Shown piece after piece: positions 40,524 to 50,103 of a stretch of DNA of 64,000 nt (position 1 is the first letter of the stretch; each line of letters opens with the position of its first letter). Location: positions 20,294-84,293 of the forward strand of contig REDU01000073.1 of assembly GCA_007693335.1 (NCBI GenBank). The letters run 5' to 3'. This DNA comes from Ilumatobacter sp. (GTDB lineage: Bacteria > Actinomycetota > Acidimicrobiia > Acidimicrobiales > Ilumatobacteraceae). The notes under the pieces were generated by a model. That model made no database searches, was not told the DNA's origin, and saw nothing but the letters and a program-made list of their open reading frames with translations. The position numbers were made by a program, and so were the translations under genes.

Positions 40524-41135
40524 TCAGGCCGACCAGTCGGCGAGTCGGCGCAGGTCGAGCTCACCGAAGGAGTCCTCGGGATCAGGGTCGCGTCGTCCTG
40601 CGTCGACCAGTCCGTCCACCGCGTCGGCCAGCGACCGCTCGCCCGGGATGCGGAACGGGATGCGCCGGTCGAACACCACGCACCGGCGTTCGTGATCGTG
40701 CAGGCACAGGTCGACCACGAGATGGAACTCCATCGGCGGCGTGGGTCCGGCATCGTCGAGGCGCGTGGTGGACGGGTAGACCGACGCCCACGCCACCTCC
40801 TCGAGATCGACCACCTCCGGCGACGTCCCCGGCCGGAGCTCGAACACCTCGGCACCGGGCGCCCGGCAGTAGATGTCCGGTCCCTCGGCGCACAGCACGC
40901 CGGCATCGACCCACAGGCGTTGCGGCCCGGCGTCCGGAGCACTGCGTCCCCACGACTCGACCGTCATCGCCACCAACAGCGAGACGGCGAGTGCGATCAG
41001 CCCACCGAGCACCCCGAACCGACCGAGTGACACGGCCACGGCCACGACGGCGAGGCCGACCACGCCGATTCGGAGCCGGAACAGGACACGACGGCGCGCC
41101 GCCACATCGGCGACGAACTCCCAGACGACGGTCAC
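40524..41135 (-). CDS. Membrane protein of unknown function
   Basis: A 203-residue protein not recognised. Two adjacent membrane segments (~20-38 and 42-58) are followed by a ~140-residue soluble domain with L-W-V-D-A-G-V-L-C and L-C-L-H-D-H-E-R-R-C strands. The pattern is PH-like or YdbT-like, but this is only an impression. It is 13 bases from the start of the convergently arranged region's next gene and shares direction with the LpdA-like gene's downstream end. No function is proposed. Confidence 0.6.
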   Translation of the reverse strand: MTVVWEFVADVAARRRVLFRLRIGVVGLAVVAVAVSLGRFGVLGGLIALAVSLLVAMTVESWGRSAPDAGPQRLWVDAGVLCAEGPDIYCRAPGAEVFELRPGTSPEVVDLEEVAWASVYPSTTRLDDAGPTPPMEFHLVVDLCLHDHERRCVVFDRRIPFRIPGERSLADAVDGLVDAGRRDPDPEDSFGELDLRRLADWSA

Positions 41136-41148
41136 GACCCGGCGGGCA

Positions 41149-42528
41149 CTACTCGGCCGCTTCGGCCAGCGCCTCGCTGAGCGCCGGATGCACCAGCAAG
41201 CTCTCGACGATGTCGGTCACCTTCAGGTTGGCGGTGACGGCGAGCGCGATCACCGAGATCAGTTCGGCGGCGTGACGCCCGACGATCGACCCTCCGAGCA
41301 CGACACCCGTGGCGGGATCGGAGATGATCTTCACGAACCCGCGGGAATCGGCGTTGATGAGCGCCTTCGGCGTGGCCGAGAACGGCACCTTGGTGACCCG
41401 GATCTTGCGACCCGACGCGAACGCCTCGGCCTCGGCCAGGCCCACATCGGCGATCTCGGGCTCGGTGAAGATCGCCGAGGCGGCCTTGTCGTAGTCGAGG
41501 TGACGGTGATCGCGCTGGTGGAGCCCCATCAACCGCTCGGCCACCTTGCGACCCTGCATCGACGCCACCGACGACAACGGCAGCTTCCCGCTGACGTCGC
41601 CAGCGGCGTAGATGTGCAGCTGGCTCGTCACGCAGTTGTGGTCGATCGGGATGTACCCACCACCGTCCACCTCGACACCCGCCGCAGCCAGGTCGAGATC
41701 GCCGGTGTTCGGCACCGAGCCGATGGCCAGCACGGCGTGGGTCGATCGCACCACCCGACCGTCGTCGCAGCTCACCACCACCCGTTCGGTACCGTCGGCG
41801 TCGTCGACGACCCGTTCGATCGACGTCGCCCGGGCACCCTTCAGGAGCTTGACGCCGCGCTGCAGGAAGTCGTCCTCGAGCACGGCGGCCACCTCGGGGT
41901 CCTTGCCGGGCAGCACCTGCTGGCGGCTGACCACGAGCGTGACGTCAGCACCGAACGACGAGAACATGTGGACGAACTCGACCCCGGTGACGCCCGATCC
42001 CACCACGGTGACGCTCTCGGGGAACACCTTCGGCGGATAGCAGTCACGAGTGGTGAGGATGCGGTCGCCATCGGGAGAGCACCAGTCGGGGATGCGCGGG
42101 CGCGAGCCGGTGGCAACCAGCGCGGCGTCGAACTCGAGCACCTCGGTGCCATCGGCACCCGCGACCTCCACGGTGTGTGAACCGGTGAACCTGGCGGTGC
42201 CACGGATGAGTCGTACCCCCTGGCTGGTGAGCAACTGGGTGGTGTCGGCCTGCATGTGGTGCTTGATGCCCTCGATGCGCGAGGTGAGCCCCTCGACGTC
42301 GACCTCTGGATCTGACTGCTCGAGCCCCATGACCTCGAGCCGCCGGGAGAAGCTCATCGCGCCGCCGGTGGCGATCATCGTCTTCGACGGGATGCAGTCC
42401 CAGAGGTGGGCTGCGCCACCGATCACATCCCGCTCGATCACCGTCACCTGGGCGCCCAGACGGGCGGCGTAGGTGGCTGCATTGTTGCCGGCCGGGCCAC
42501 CCCCGATGATGACGAAGCGTGTGGTCAC
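41149..42528 (-). CDS. LpdA/SthA-like pyridine nucleotide-disulfide oxidoreductase
   Basis: A 459-residue FAD protein: GGGPAGNNAA (FAD Rossmann, 9-18), G-S-G-V-T-G-V-E-F (NAD(P) site, ~180), A-A-G-D-V-S-G-K, and C-terminal H-P-A-L-S-E. The redox-active pair C-x4-C is incomplete: the segment reads G-G-A-A-H-L-W-D-C-I-P-S-K, so only the second Cys is present. That matches mycobacterial LpdA (Rv3303c), an NAD(P)H:quinone reductase, better than a lipoamide dehydrogenase. SthA-type transhydrogenases are another relative. A TAACCT box is 6 bases before the GTG. Confidence 0.85.
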   Translation of the reverse strand: MTTRFVIIGGGPAGNNAATYAARLGAQVTVIERDVIGGAAHLWDCIPSKTMIATGGAMSFSRRLEVMGLEQSDPEVDVEGLTSRIEGIKHHMQADTTQLLTSQGVRLIRGTARFTGSHTVEVAGADGTEVLEFDAALVATGSRPRIPDWCSPDGDRILTTRDCYPPKVFPESVTVVGSGVTGVEFVHMFSSFGADVTLVVSRQQVLPGKDPEVAAVLEDDFLQRGVKLLKGARATSIERVVDDADGTERVVVSCDDGRVVRSTHAVLAIGSVPNTGDLDLAAAGVEVDGGGYIPIDHNCVTSQLHIYAAGDVSGKLPLSSVASMQGRKVAERLMGLHQRDHRHLDYDKAASAIFTEPEIADVGLAEAEAFASGRKIRVTKVPFSATPKALINADSRGFVKIISDPATGVVLGGSIVGRHAAELISVIALAVTANLKVTDIVESLLVHPALSEALAEAAE

Positions 42529-42534
42529 GTTCCC

Positions 42535-42540
42535 AGGTTA
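42535..42540 (-). promoter_or_regulatory. -10 element (TAACCT) of the LpdA-like gene
   Basis: Six bases before the GTG start. Confidence 0.5.
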
Positions 42541-42546
42541 CGCCGG

Positions 42547-43932
42547 TCAGCCGTGATCGTGAGCGTGATCGTGGCCGCTCGCGAAGGTGTCGTCGGCGAA
42601 CAACAGGTCACGCGAGTCGCCGGTCACCACCGTCTGGGTCTGCGCCGAGATCGGGTTCGGGCAGTACTCGGACGGGTACGAGATCCGGTCACGCCGGACG
42701 CCGACCCACTCGAAGTGCATCCCGTCGGGGCGCAGGAAGTTACCGCCCCACGCGAAACCGTGGCGCCGGAAGATCCGAACCACCTCGCAGTGCATCTGGG
42801 GGACACAACCCTGGCAGTTGGTCACGGTGTTGACGTCGAGTGCCATCGCCCACGCATGTCGTGAGACGAAGCCGAGCTCGCCGCTGATCCGGTTGAACCG
42901 CGGGTTGTGGACCCCGCCGAACGTGTTCGAGTTGGCGACGTCGATGGCACCGGCCAGACCGGCTGCGGCCACATCGGCCAGCGCCGCCCGCAGATCGTCC
43001 ACCACCACGCGATGGCAGCGCGTCCGGATGCGAATGCTCGCGTTCAACAACTCACGCTCCGCTGGCAGGTTGGCGGCCACCCACGACGCATCCTGGGTCA
43101 TCGAACCGTCGGCGTTCACCCGGTAGGCGAACTCCCCCAGCAGTTCCTTCGTACGTGCCGTGCCGAGGGTCGAGTCGGGGTTCGGCGGATTCCAACTCCG
43201 CACCGCCCGCACCTCGCTGATCCCACCCGGGATGCCGTTGACGGCGAGCGCCGACTCGACGGCCGTACGGGAGCTGAACCCCCACATCACCGCCCGGGTC
43301 GACCGGGTGATCCCGAGCCGATCGGCCGCCCCGTTCGACATGACGAGTTCGGCGCCGCCCACCTGGACGTCGGCGGCGACGAGACCGACCCGGAAGCTCT
43401 GCAATCTGCCGTCGGCCGCCACGATGTCGATCCGATCGCCGGCCCGGGCCCCTCGGAGTCCGGCCGTGCGCTCGCTCATCGCCACGTCGCCCGACGCGAT
43501 CACCGCCCCCACCTCGGCGTCGAGCACCGCTCCGGCCACGGGAGCCGGCATCGCCGTGACCACCATCGGGTACCGGAAACCCGACGGCGCCCGCTGGACG
43601 GACTGGAGCCCGCGACGGACGGCCACGAGCCCCACCGAAGCGCTGCGGGCGGGTGACCAGGCGCCGTTCGCCGCCGAGGCGGCGCGTTCCACCGCTGTCG
43701 CGACCTCGAGCCGGAGCTGACCCACGTTGAACACGGTGACCACATCGCCGTCGCGGGCCGGTCGTACCAGGCGTTCGGCAGGAACGGTGCTGACGGCCGG
43801 GCCGTCGAGCCGCGTGGCGAGCGCGCCGGCGGCCACGGCAGCACCACCGAGACCCGAAGCGGCCGCCAACCCGATCAGGAACGAGCGACGGTCACGGAAG
43901 GGTGAACGTGGCTCGGGGTCGGGGGGCCGCAC
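42547..43932 (-). CDS. Tat-exported M15-family peptidase (D-Ala-D-Ala carboxypeptidase-like)
   Basis: A 461-residue protein. RDRRSFLIGLAAASG near the N-terminus is a twin-arginine signal. The C-terminal ~120 residues carry the M15C/VanY-like zinc motifs: S-R-H-A-W-A-M-A-L-D (H-x6-D) and G-M-H-F-E-W (E-x-x-H equivalent), so it probably trims cell-wall peptides. The middle (~60-300) is not recognised. The tail is His-rich (G-H-D-H-A-H-D-H). The GTG start fits a TAGGCT box 7 bases upstream. Divergent from lysS, 72 bases apart. Confidence 0.85.
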   Translation of the reverse strand: MRPPDPEPRSPFRDRRSFLIGLAAASGLGGAAVAAGALATRLDGPAVSTVPAERLVRPARDGDVVTVFNVGQLRLEVATAVERAASAANGAWSPARSASVGLVAVRRGLQSVQRAPSGFRYPMVVTAMPAPVAGAVLDAEVGAVIASGDVAMSERTAGLRGARAGDRIDIVAADGRLQSFRVGLVAADVQVGGAELVMSNGAADRLGITRSTRAVMWGFSSRTAVESALAVNGIPGGISEVRAVRSWNPPNPDSTLGTARTKELLGEFAYRVNADGSMTQDASWVAANLPAERELLNASIRIRTRCHRVVVDDLRAALADVAAAGLAGAIDVANSNTFGGVHNPRFNRISGELGFVSRHAWAMALDVNTVTNCQGCVPQMHCEVVRIFRRHGFAWGGNFLRPDGMHFEWVGVRRDRISYPSEYCPNPISAQTQTVVTGDSRDLLFADDTFASGHDHAHDHG

Positions 43933-43939
43933 CGGCGCG

Positions 43940-43945
43940 AGCCTA
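43940..43945 (-). promoter_or_regulatory. -10 element (TAGGCT) of the M15 peptidase gene
   Basis: Seven bases before the GTG, supporting that start over several others in frame. Confidence 0.5.
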
Positions 43946-43989
43946 CGGGTGGAGTCCGATCTCGTGGTGGCAGGTCCGGACCCAGCGGC

Positions 43990-43995
43990 TACCGT
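43990..43995 (+). promoter_or_regulatory. -10 element (TACCGT) of lysS
   Basis: Nine bases before the GTG start of lysS. Confidence 0.45.
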
Positions 43996-44004
43996 CCAAC
44001 GGTC

Positions 44005-45570
44005 GTGAGCGACACTCCCCCCAACGACGATGCCGCTGCGTCCGGCGATCACATCGGTGATCACTCCGACATCGACGGCGGGCTCACCGGCAGCGGCCTC
44101 GAGGCCGAGCGTGCCCGCCGCACCGCTCGTCTCGCCGAATTGCGCGACAACGGTGTCGAGCCCTATCCGTACCGGTTCGACCGCACCCACACCCTCGCCG
44201 AGATCCGCGACGAGTGGGGCGAGCTCGAAGCGGGCGCCGAGACCGAGGCGAAGGTTGCGGTGGCCGGCCGGATGATGCTGCGCCGCGACAGCGGCAAGCT
44301 CGTGTTCGGTTCGCTGCGCGACCGCAGCGGCGAGATCCAGCTGTTCATCTCCAGAGCGGTCGTCGGGGACGAGGCGTTCGCCGATGTCAAGGAGCTCGAC
44401 CTCGGCGACTGGCTGGGCGTCCACGGAACCGTCATGACCACCCGCAAGGGCGAGCTGTCGGTGAAGGCCGATCGCATCGAGCTGCTGGCCAAGGCGGTCC
44501 GCCCCATGCCGGACAAGTGGCACGGCCTCACCGACACCGACACCCGCTTCCGCCAGCGCTACGCCGACCTCATCGTGAACGCGGACGCCCGCCGGGCGTT
44601 CGAGATCCGCCACGCCACCGTCGCCAGCTTCCGGCGCACGCTCACCGACCAGGGCTTCATCGAGGTCGAGACACCGGTCCTCCACGTGGAGGCTGGTGGT
44701 GCCCTCGCCCGCCCGTTCACCACGCACCACAACACCCTCGACCTCGACCTCCACCTGCGCATCGCGCTCGAGCTGCACCTCAAGCGCCTGATCGTGGGTG
44801 GCATGGAGCGGGTGTTCGAGATCGGTCGAATCTTCCGCAACGAGGGCATCTCCACCCGCCACAACCCCGAGTTCACGATGATGGAGCTGTACCAGGCGTT
44901 CGGCGACATGACCGACGTGATGGCCATCACCGAGGAACTGATCGTGAACGCAGCGCGCGACGCCCTCGGCACCACCGTGATCGAGATCCAGGGCCTGCAG
45001 GTCGATCTGGCCGATCCGTGGCCCCGGGCGCGCATGGTCGACCTCGCCAGCGAGGCCCTCGGCGTCGAGGTCCACCCGTCGCAGCCCGTCGAACAGCTGC
45101 GGGCGCTCGCCGAACAGCACGGAGTCCGCTGGGAGCAACGGTGGGGCGGGGGCAAGCTGGTCGAGGAACTGTTCGAGGCCTCGGCCGAGCGTTCGCTCGT
45201 GCGGCCCACGTTCGTGACCGGTCACCCCACCGAGATCTCACCACTCGCCCGTGTCGACCGCACCGACCCGTGGCTCACCGAGCGCTTCGAGCTGTTCGTC
45301 GACGGCCGCGAGCTCGCAAACGGTTACTCCGAGCTGAACGACCCCGCCGAGCAGCGGGCACGGTTCGAGGACGAGCAGGCCGCCAAGGACGCCGGCGACG
45401 CCGAACGCGGCAGCGTCGACGAGGACTACCTGCGGGCCCTCGAGTACGGCATGCCACCCACGGGCGGGCTCGGCATCGGCATGGACCGCGTCGCGATGCT
45501 GCTGGCCGGCGTCGACACCATCAAAGAAGTCATCCTGTTCCCCACCCTGCGACCGGAGGTCGAGTCATGA
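44005..45570 (+). CDS. lysS: Lysyl-tRNA synthetase (class II)
   Basis: Charges tRNA-Lys. 521 residues: a ~30-residue acidic N-terminal extension, OB-fold anticodon domain (~75-180), then the class II core with motif 1 (F-I-E-V-E-T-P-V-L), motif 2 ([20 protein letters not shown]) and motif 3 ([11 protein letters not shown]). The stop overlaps the dapD ATG (ATGA), so the two lysine-related genes are coupled. Confidence 0.97.
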   Translation: MSDTPPNDDAAASGDHIGDHSDIDGGLTGSGLEAERARRTARLAELRDNGVEPYPYRFDRTHTLAEIRDEWGELEAGAETEAKVAVAGRMMLRRDSGKLVFGSLRDRSGEIQLFISRAVVGDEAFADVKELDLGDWLGVHGTVMTTRKGELSVKADRIELLAKAVRPMPDKWHGLTDTDTRFRQRYADLIVNADARRAFEIRHATVASFRRTLTDQGFIEVETPVLHVEAGGALARPFTTHHNTLDLDLHLRIALELHLKRLIVGGMERVFEIGRIFRNEGISTRHNPEFTMMELYQAFGDMTDVMAITEELIVNAARDALGTTVIEIQGLQVDLADPWPRARMVDLASEALGVEVHPSQPVEQLRALAEQHGVRWEQRWGGGKLVEELFEASAERSLVRPTFVTGHPTEISPLARVDRTDPWLTERFELFVDGRELANGYSELNDPAEQRARFEDEQAAKDAGDAERGSVDEDYLRALEYGMPPTGGLGIGMDRVAMLLAGVDTIKEVILFPTLRPEVES

Positions 45571-46517
45571 CACGCACCGCCTGGGGCGCCGGCCTCATCA
45601 CCGAGACCCCCGACGGCCGAACGCTCGACGTCTGGTACCGGTGGCTCGGCTGGGGCGAGTACGGCGAGGACAGCTCGGTCCCAGCGCAGCCGCGACCCGA
45701 CGACGCCGCGCTCGGCATGCGCGACCGACGCGACGAGACCCGCGACGTCACGGTGCGCCCCATCCGGATCACCGTCGACGTCGACGAGGCACCCACCTCG
45801 GCCAGCGACGTGTACCTCCGCCTCCACCTGCTGTCGCACCGCCTGGCGGCGCCCCGTACGGTGAACCTCGACGGCGCGTTCGGGCTGCTCAACAACGTCG
45901 TGTGGACCAGCCTCGGCCCGGTGGCCGTCGATGCCCTCGACGACGTACGCCTCCGCGTCCGCCTCTCGGGTCAGGTGCTCACGGTGCACGGCCTCGACAA
46001 GTTCCCCCGTATGACCGACTACGTCGTGCCCACGGGGGTCCGCATCGCCGACGCCGACCGGGTACGTCTTGGCGCCCACCTGGCCGAGGGCACCACCGTG
46101 ATGCACGAGGGCTTCGTGAACTTCAACGCCGGCACCCTGGGCACCTCGATGGTCGAGGGCCGCATCTCGGCCGGCGTCGTGGTCGGCGACGGCAGCGACA
46201 TCGGCGGCGGCGCATCGATCCAGGGCACGTTGTCGGGTGGCGGCACGGAGCAGATCACGATCGGCGAACGCTGCCTGCTGGGCGCCAACTCGGGCGTGGG
46301 CATCAGCGTCGGCGACGACTGCGTCGTGGAAGCGGGCCTCTACCTCACCGCCGGCACACTCGTGAAACTCCCCGACGGCTCGGTGGTGAAGGCCCGTGAG
46401 CTGAGCGGCATCACCAACATGATGTTCATCCGCCACGGCCAGACCGGCGCCATCGAGGCCCGCCAGCGCAGCGGCAGCTGGGGCACCCTCAACGACGCCC
46501 TCCACGCCAACGACTGA
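45567..46517 (+). CDS. dapD: Tetrahydrodipicolinate N-succinyltransferase (actinobacterial type)
   Basis: Lysine/diaminopimelate biosynthesis: succinylates tetrahydrodipicolinate. 316 residues with an N-terminal domain and a left-handed beta-helix (~160-270), containing [12 protein letters not shown] and S-M-V-E-G-R-I-S, typical of the long actinobacterial DapD. The ATG follows GGAGG by seven bases and overlaps the lysS stop. This is one of the few good Shine-Dalgarno sites in the window, as expected for an internal operon gene. Confidence 0.93.
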   Translation: MTRTAWGAGLITETPDGRTLDVWYRWLGWGEYGEDSSVPAQPRPDDAALGMRDRRDETRDVTVRPIRITVDVDEAPTSASDVYLRLHLLSHRLAAPRTVNLDGAFGLLNNVVWTSLGPVAVDALDDVRLRVRLSGQVLTVHGLDKFPRMTDYVVPTGVRIADADRVRLGAHLAEGTTVMHEGFVNFNAGTLGTSMVEGRISAGVVVGDGSDIGGGASIQGTLSGGGTEQITIGERCLLGANSGVGISVGDDCVVEAGLYLTAGTLVKLPDGSVVKARELSGITNMMFIRHGQTGAIEARQRSGSWGTLNDALHAND

Positions 46518-46559
46518 TCCGGTCACGACCCGGCCCGACTCAGGGCCCCGACGCACGTC

Positions 46560-46601
46560 TGGGCTGCAACGCCGTGAACCAGCTCACGAAACTGCAGCCC
46601 A
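46560..46601 (+). terminator. Hairpin after dapD
   Basis: Perfect arms TGGGCTGCA / TGCAGCCCA with inner GTGA / TCAC pairing, about 40 bases past the dapD stop; no T-tract. The rest of the 175-base gap holds only the promoter of the next gene. Confidence 0.55.
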
Positions 46602-46680
46602 AAGCCTGAGCGGCCACCCGTTTGAACCACCGGGCACCGTTTCTCAGGGGTCACACTCCGGACTCGTGTCGCCGGCGCAG

Positions 46681-46686
46681 TACGGT
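46681..46686 (+). promoter_or_regulatory. -10 element (TACGGT) of the LigD-type polymerase gene
   Basis: Six bases before the chosen ATG; a GTG further upstream would lie before the element. Confidence 0.5.
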
Positions 46687-46692
46687 TCGGTG

Positions 46693-47727
46693 ATGGCGAC
46701 CGGTGAGCGGGCTGACCATGGCGACCCGGTGGAGCTGGAGGTGGCCGGCCGCACGGTCACGATCTCGAGCCCCGACAAGGTGATGTTCCCGCAGCGCGGC
46801 GAGACCAAGCTCGACCTGGCCGAGTACTACCTCGCGGTGGGCGACGCCATCATGCCGACGTTGCTCGACCGGCCGGTGCTGCTCGAGCGATACCCCGACG
46901 GGGTGCGCGGCAACTCGTTCTTCCAGAAGCGGATCCCCGACTCGGCCCCCGACTGGCTGGCCACCACCACGGTGAAGACCATCAACGGCACCGAGTCACG
47001 GGCGCTCGTGATCGCCGATCTGGCCCACGTGCTCTGGGCCGCCAACATGGGATGTCTCGGTCTGCACGTCTGGCCGTTCCGGGCGTCGCATCCCGACGTG
47101 GCCGACGAGCTGCGGATCGACCTCGACCCCGCACCGGAGGTGTCCTTCGACATGGTCCGCGAGGCCGCCGAGCACGTGCGCGCCCACCTCGCCGAAGAGG
47201 GCATCACCGCGTACGCGAAGACCAGCGGTTCGAAGGGCGTCCACGTCTACGTGCGGGTCGAGCCGAACTGGGACTCGTTCGGGGTCAGGGCCGCCGCCGT
47301 CACCGTTGCACGGGACATGGAGCGCCGCCACCCCGACCTCCTCACCGACAAGTGGTGGAAGGAGGAGCGGGGGCGACGGGTGTTCGTCGACTACAACCAG
47401 AACGCTCCTCACAAGAACGTGTTCGGCGCGTGGTGCGTGCGGGCCCGGGTGGGCGCACAGGTGTCGACGCCGTTCACCTGGGACGAACTCGACAGCATCG
47501 ACCCCGACGCGCTCACGCTCGCCACGGTGCCCGACCGGCTGGCCGAGCACGGCGATCCATGGGCCGACATGAACGAACAGCCGCAGTCGATCGACCACCT
47601 GGTCGAGCGGTTCACCGATCAGCTGGCCGACGGCGTGCCCGACGCCCCGTGGCCGCCGCAGTACCCGAAGATGCCGAACGAGGCACCTCGTGTCGCCCCC
47701 AGCCGCGCCCGAAAGCCCCGAGCCTGA
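46693..47727 (+). CDS. LigD-type DNA polymerase/primase domain protein
   Basis: Stand-alone archaeo-eukaryotic-primase-like polymerase, as in the PolDom of LigD used in non-homologous end joining. 344 residues: S-S-P-D-K-V-M-F-P-Q near the start, metal aspartates in RIDLDPAP (~143), T-S-G-S-K-G-V-H-V-Y, and V-F-V-D-Y-N-Q-N-A-P-H-K. Ligase and nuclease domains of full LigD are absent, and Ku is not in the window. Its last 116 bases overlap the 3' end of the convergent transporter gene. Confidence 0.9.
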   Translation: MATGERADHGDPVELEVAGRTVTISSPDKVMFPQRGETKLDLAEYYLAVGDAIMPTLLDRPVLLERYPDGVRGNSFFQKRIPDSAPDWLATTTVKTINGTESRALVIADLAHVLWAANMGCLGLHVWPFRASHPDVADELRIDLDPAPEVSFDMVREAAEHVRAHLAEEGITAYAKTSGSKGVHVYVRVEPNWDSFGVRAAAVTVARDMERRHPDLLTDKWWKEERGRRVFVDYNQNAPHKNVFGAWCVRARVGAQVSTPFTWDELDSIDPDALTLATVPDRLAEHGDPWADMNEQPQSIDHLVERFTDQLADGVPDAPWPPQYPKMPNEAPRVAPSRARKPRA

Positions 47728-48640
47728 CGCCGCCCACCATCGCGAGGCCGAGCACCACCAGGGCGACACCGGCCCAACCGGTCGGACGGAGCCGTTCGTC
47801 GAGCACCACCACGGCCAGCAGGGCGGCGGTGACGGGCTCGGCCAGCGTGAGCGTGACCGCCGTGGAGGTCTCGAGCGTGCGGAGCCCCCACCCGTAGAGG
47901 AAGTACGCGAGGCCGACGGTGAGGATGCCGAGGTGGGCGAGCATCAGCATCCCGCTGCCGCTGGTGGCCCACCCGAGCGGCTCGGCAGCGGCGAACGGCA
48001 CGAGCACGAGGGCCCCGAGCGTGAAGGGCCACGCCAGCGACACCGTCGAGTGCACCCCACGCATGATCATCAGCTTCGAAGCGATCGCGTACACGGCATA
48101 GCTGGCACCCGCCGCCAGCGACGCGGCCACACCCACGAAGGTCACGACGTCGTCACCGCTCACCCCACCCCGAGCGCCCGAGAGCACGAGCAGCGCACCG
48201 CCGGCCACGGTCACGGCGGTGGCGATGAACCAGCGGCGTGACGGCACCCGCTTCAGCCACACGAGCTCGATCAGGCCGGCGAACACCGGTCCGCTCCCGA
48301 GCGCCACGACGGTGCCGAGGGCCACACCCGAGCGGGCGGTGCCGGCGAAGAACGCCGGCTGGTACGCCGCCACGCCCACCGCACCCAGCACGAACAGTCC
48401 GAGATGTCGACGGAGCACGTCGAGCGGTGGGAACTGCCGGGCGAAGCACCAGAGCGCCACCGACCCCACGACGATCCTGAGCGTGCCGACTCCCAACGGG
48501 GTCGTGCCATCGGGACCGAGTTCCTGCGCGGTGCCGGTCGTGCCGAAGAGTACGGCCGCTGCCACCACCGCCGGCGCCGCAACCGCCGATCTGGGCATCA
48601 CCCGCTGGGGTGTCGGCGACGTGGTCACGCCGCACAGCAT
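47612..48640 (-). CDS. EamA/DMT-family transporter
   Basis: A 342-residue protein with ten membrane segments in two EamA halves (~25-150 and ~170-305). Features: P-A-V-V-A-A-A-V-L-F-G-T-T-G near the start, and T-V-G-L-A-Y-F-L-Y-G-W-G-L in the second half. Likely a metabolite or amino-acid exporter; substrate unknown. The C-terminal ~38 residues are basic and polar and are encoded in the overlap with the polymerase gene. Starts at ATG 48640 (GAGGA upstream), GTG 48628 or ATG 48598 are all possible. Confidence 0.85.
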   Translation of the reverse strand: MLCGVTTSPTPQRVMPRSAVAAPAVVAAAVLFGTTGTAQELGPDGTTPLGVGTLRIVVGSVALWCFARQFPPLDVLRRHLGLFVLGAVGVAAYQPAFFAGTARSGVALGTVVALGSGPVFAGLIELVWLKRVPSRRWFIATAVTVAGGALLVLSGARGGVSGDDVVTFVGVAASLAAGASYAVYAIASKLMIMRGVHSTVSLAWPFTLGALVLVPFAAAEPLGWATSGSGMLMLAHLGILTVGLAYFLYGWGLRTLETSTAVTLTLAEPVTAALLAVVVLDERLRPTGWAGVALVVLGLAMVGGVRLGAFGRGWGRHEVPRSASSGTAAATGRRARRRPADR

Positions 48641-48708
48641 GGTCCTCGGTCGCCGGGGCCGGATGGATCGGTCGGAATATGATTGTGAGCGCAAGTGTTG
48701 TGGACGAT

Positions 48709-49455
48709 ATGGGCAGTGATCCGACCATCTCGACGACCAACATCGACGTCCGCCGCGCCGATCAACGGTTCACCACCCGCATCGGCTGGCTCGACTCGAA
48801 GCACTCCTTCAGCTTCGGCCGTCACCACGACCCCACGAACACCGGCCACGGCCTCCTGCTCGTCAACAACGACGACATCGTCCGCGGCGGCGCAGGCTTC
48901 GACACCCATCCCCACCGCGACATGGAGATCGTCACCTGGGTGCTCTCCGGAGAACTCGAGCACCGCGACTCCGAGGGCAACCACGGTGTGCTGTACCCCG
49001 GTCTCGCTCAGCGCATGTCCGCCGGCCGCGGCATCCTCCACTCCGAGAAGAACCACAGCGACACGACCGACGTCCACTTCGTCCAGATGTGGGTACGCCC
49101 CGACACCACGGGCATCGATCCCGGCTACGAGCAACGCGACATCAACGACGCCCTCGTCGATGGCGGGCTCGTCCCGATTGCATCGGGGAAGGGCCACCGC
49201 ACCGCCGTGTCGATCCACCAGCGCGACGCCGTGCTCTGGGGAGGACGTCTCGCGGCCGGCGAGACCGTGACCGTGCCCGACGACCACCACGTGCACGTGT
49301 TCGTGCCGGTCGGCTCTGCCGATCTCGTCGGGGCCGATCTCGACGACGCCGGACGGCTCGGCACCGGTGATGCAGTGCGTCTCACCGATGCCGGATCGCT
49401 CGACCTCACCGCCGGCGACTCAGGTGCCGAGGTGCTCATCTGGGCCACCGCCTGA
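48709..49455 (+). CDS. Pirin-family protein
   Basis: A 248-residue bicupin. G-W-L-D-S-K-H-S-F-S-F-G and FDTHPHRDMEIVTW carry the metal-binding histidines, with the third and fourth ligands in I-L-H-S-E. Pirins bind iron; some act as quercetin dioxygenases or transcription cofactors. Role here unknown. An ATG 30 bases upstream is also open. Followed 12 bases later by the nitroreductase gene, probably one unit. Confidence 0.9.
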   Translation: MGSDPTISTTNIDVRRADQRFTTRIGWLDSKHSFSFGRHHDPTNTGHGLLLVNNDDIVRGGAGFDTHPHRDMEIVTWVLSGELEHRDSEGNHGVLYPGLAQRMSAGRGILHSEKNHSDTTDVHFVQMWVRPDTTGIDPGYEQRDINDALVDGGLVPIASGKGHRTAVSIHQRDAVLWGGRLAAGETVTVPDDHHVHVFVPVGSADLVGADLDDAGRLGTGDAVRLTDAGSLDLTAGDSGAEVLIWATA

Positions 49456-49467
49456 CATCCTGGGACC

Positions 49468-50037
49468 GTGGCCACCGACGAACTCGATCGCTTCGCCGAC
49501 CTCGTGCGCGCCCGACGTACCCACTTGCTGGTCGACCGTGACCGCGACGTGCCCCGCGAGCTGATCGACCGACTGTGCGACCTCGCCACCTGGGCGCCCA
49601 ACCACAAGAGGACCTGGCCCTGGCGGTTCGCATCGTTCACCGGCCAGGGCCGCGCCCGACTCGGCGACGCCTTCGCACACGACATGGTCACCGCGGCCGT
49701 GGGCGACGAGGGCAAGCGGGCCAAGACCCGTGGCAAGTACCTCCGCGCGCCGGCCACCGTGGTGGTCGGCTGCGCCGCCCACCCACACCCCACGTTCCAC
49801 GACGAGAACCGCGACGCCGTCGCCGCGGCCATCCAGAACCTCCTGCTCGGTGCCACCGCTGCCGGTCTGGCGTCGTTCTGGAGCACCCCACCCGTGATCG
49901 ACGGCCGTACCACGCTCGACCTGTGCGGCTTCGAGCCCACCGATCGCATCATCGGCGTGATCTACCTCGGCTGGCCCACGTCGACCGTGAACGCACCGGA
50001 TCGGCCGGCCCCGACGATCACCCGGGTCGAGCACTGA
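49468..50037 (+). CDS. Nitroreductase-family flavoprotein
   Basis: A 189-residue FMN-dependent oxidoreductase. R-A-R-R-T-H marks the FMN phosphate site and A-T-W-A-P-N-H-K-R-T-W-P-W the second loop; A-A-I-Q-N-L-L-L-G-A-T-A-A-G-L follows, all typical of the RutE/HadB-like small nitroreductases. Electron donor and substrate are unknown. The TGA stop abuts a 14-base tandem array. Confidence 0.88.
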   Translation: MATDELDRFADLVRARRTHLLVDRDRDVPRELIDRLCDLATWAPNHKRTWPWRFASFTGQGRARLGDAFAHDMVTAAVGDEGKRAKTRGKYLRAPATVVVGCAAHPHPTFHDENRDAVAAAIQNLLLGATAAGLASFWSTPPVIDGRTTLDLCGFEPTDRIIGVIYLGWPTSTVNAPDRPAPTITRVEH

Positions 50038-50040
50038 TCA

Positions 50041-50103
50041 GATCAGGCCGACGAGATCAGGCCGACGAGATCAGGCCGACGAGATCAGGCCGACGAGATC
50101 AGG
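50041..50103. repeat. 14-base tandem array at a tail-to-tail junction
   Basis: Four perfect copies of GATCAGGCCGACGA plus a partial fifth. The unit is not a multiple of three, and the end of the minus-strand oxygenase gene is inside it, so copy-number change would alter that protein's C-terminus. Confidence 0.9.

Noticed and set aside
44214..45566. Long plus-strand frame in front of dapD, overlapping lysS
   Set aside because: lysS in the other frame is unmistakable; only the part from the ATG at 45567 onward is DapD.
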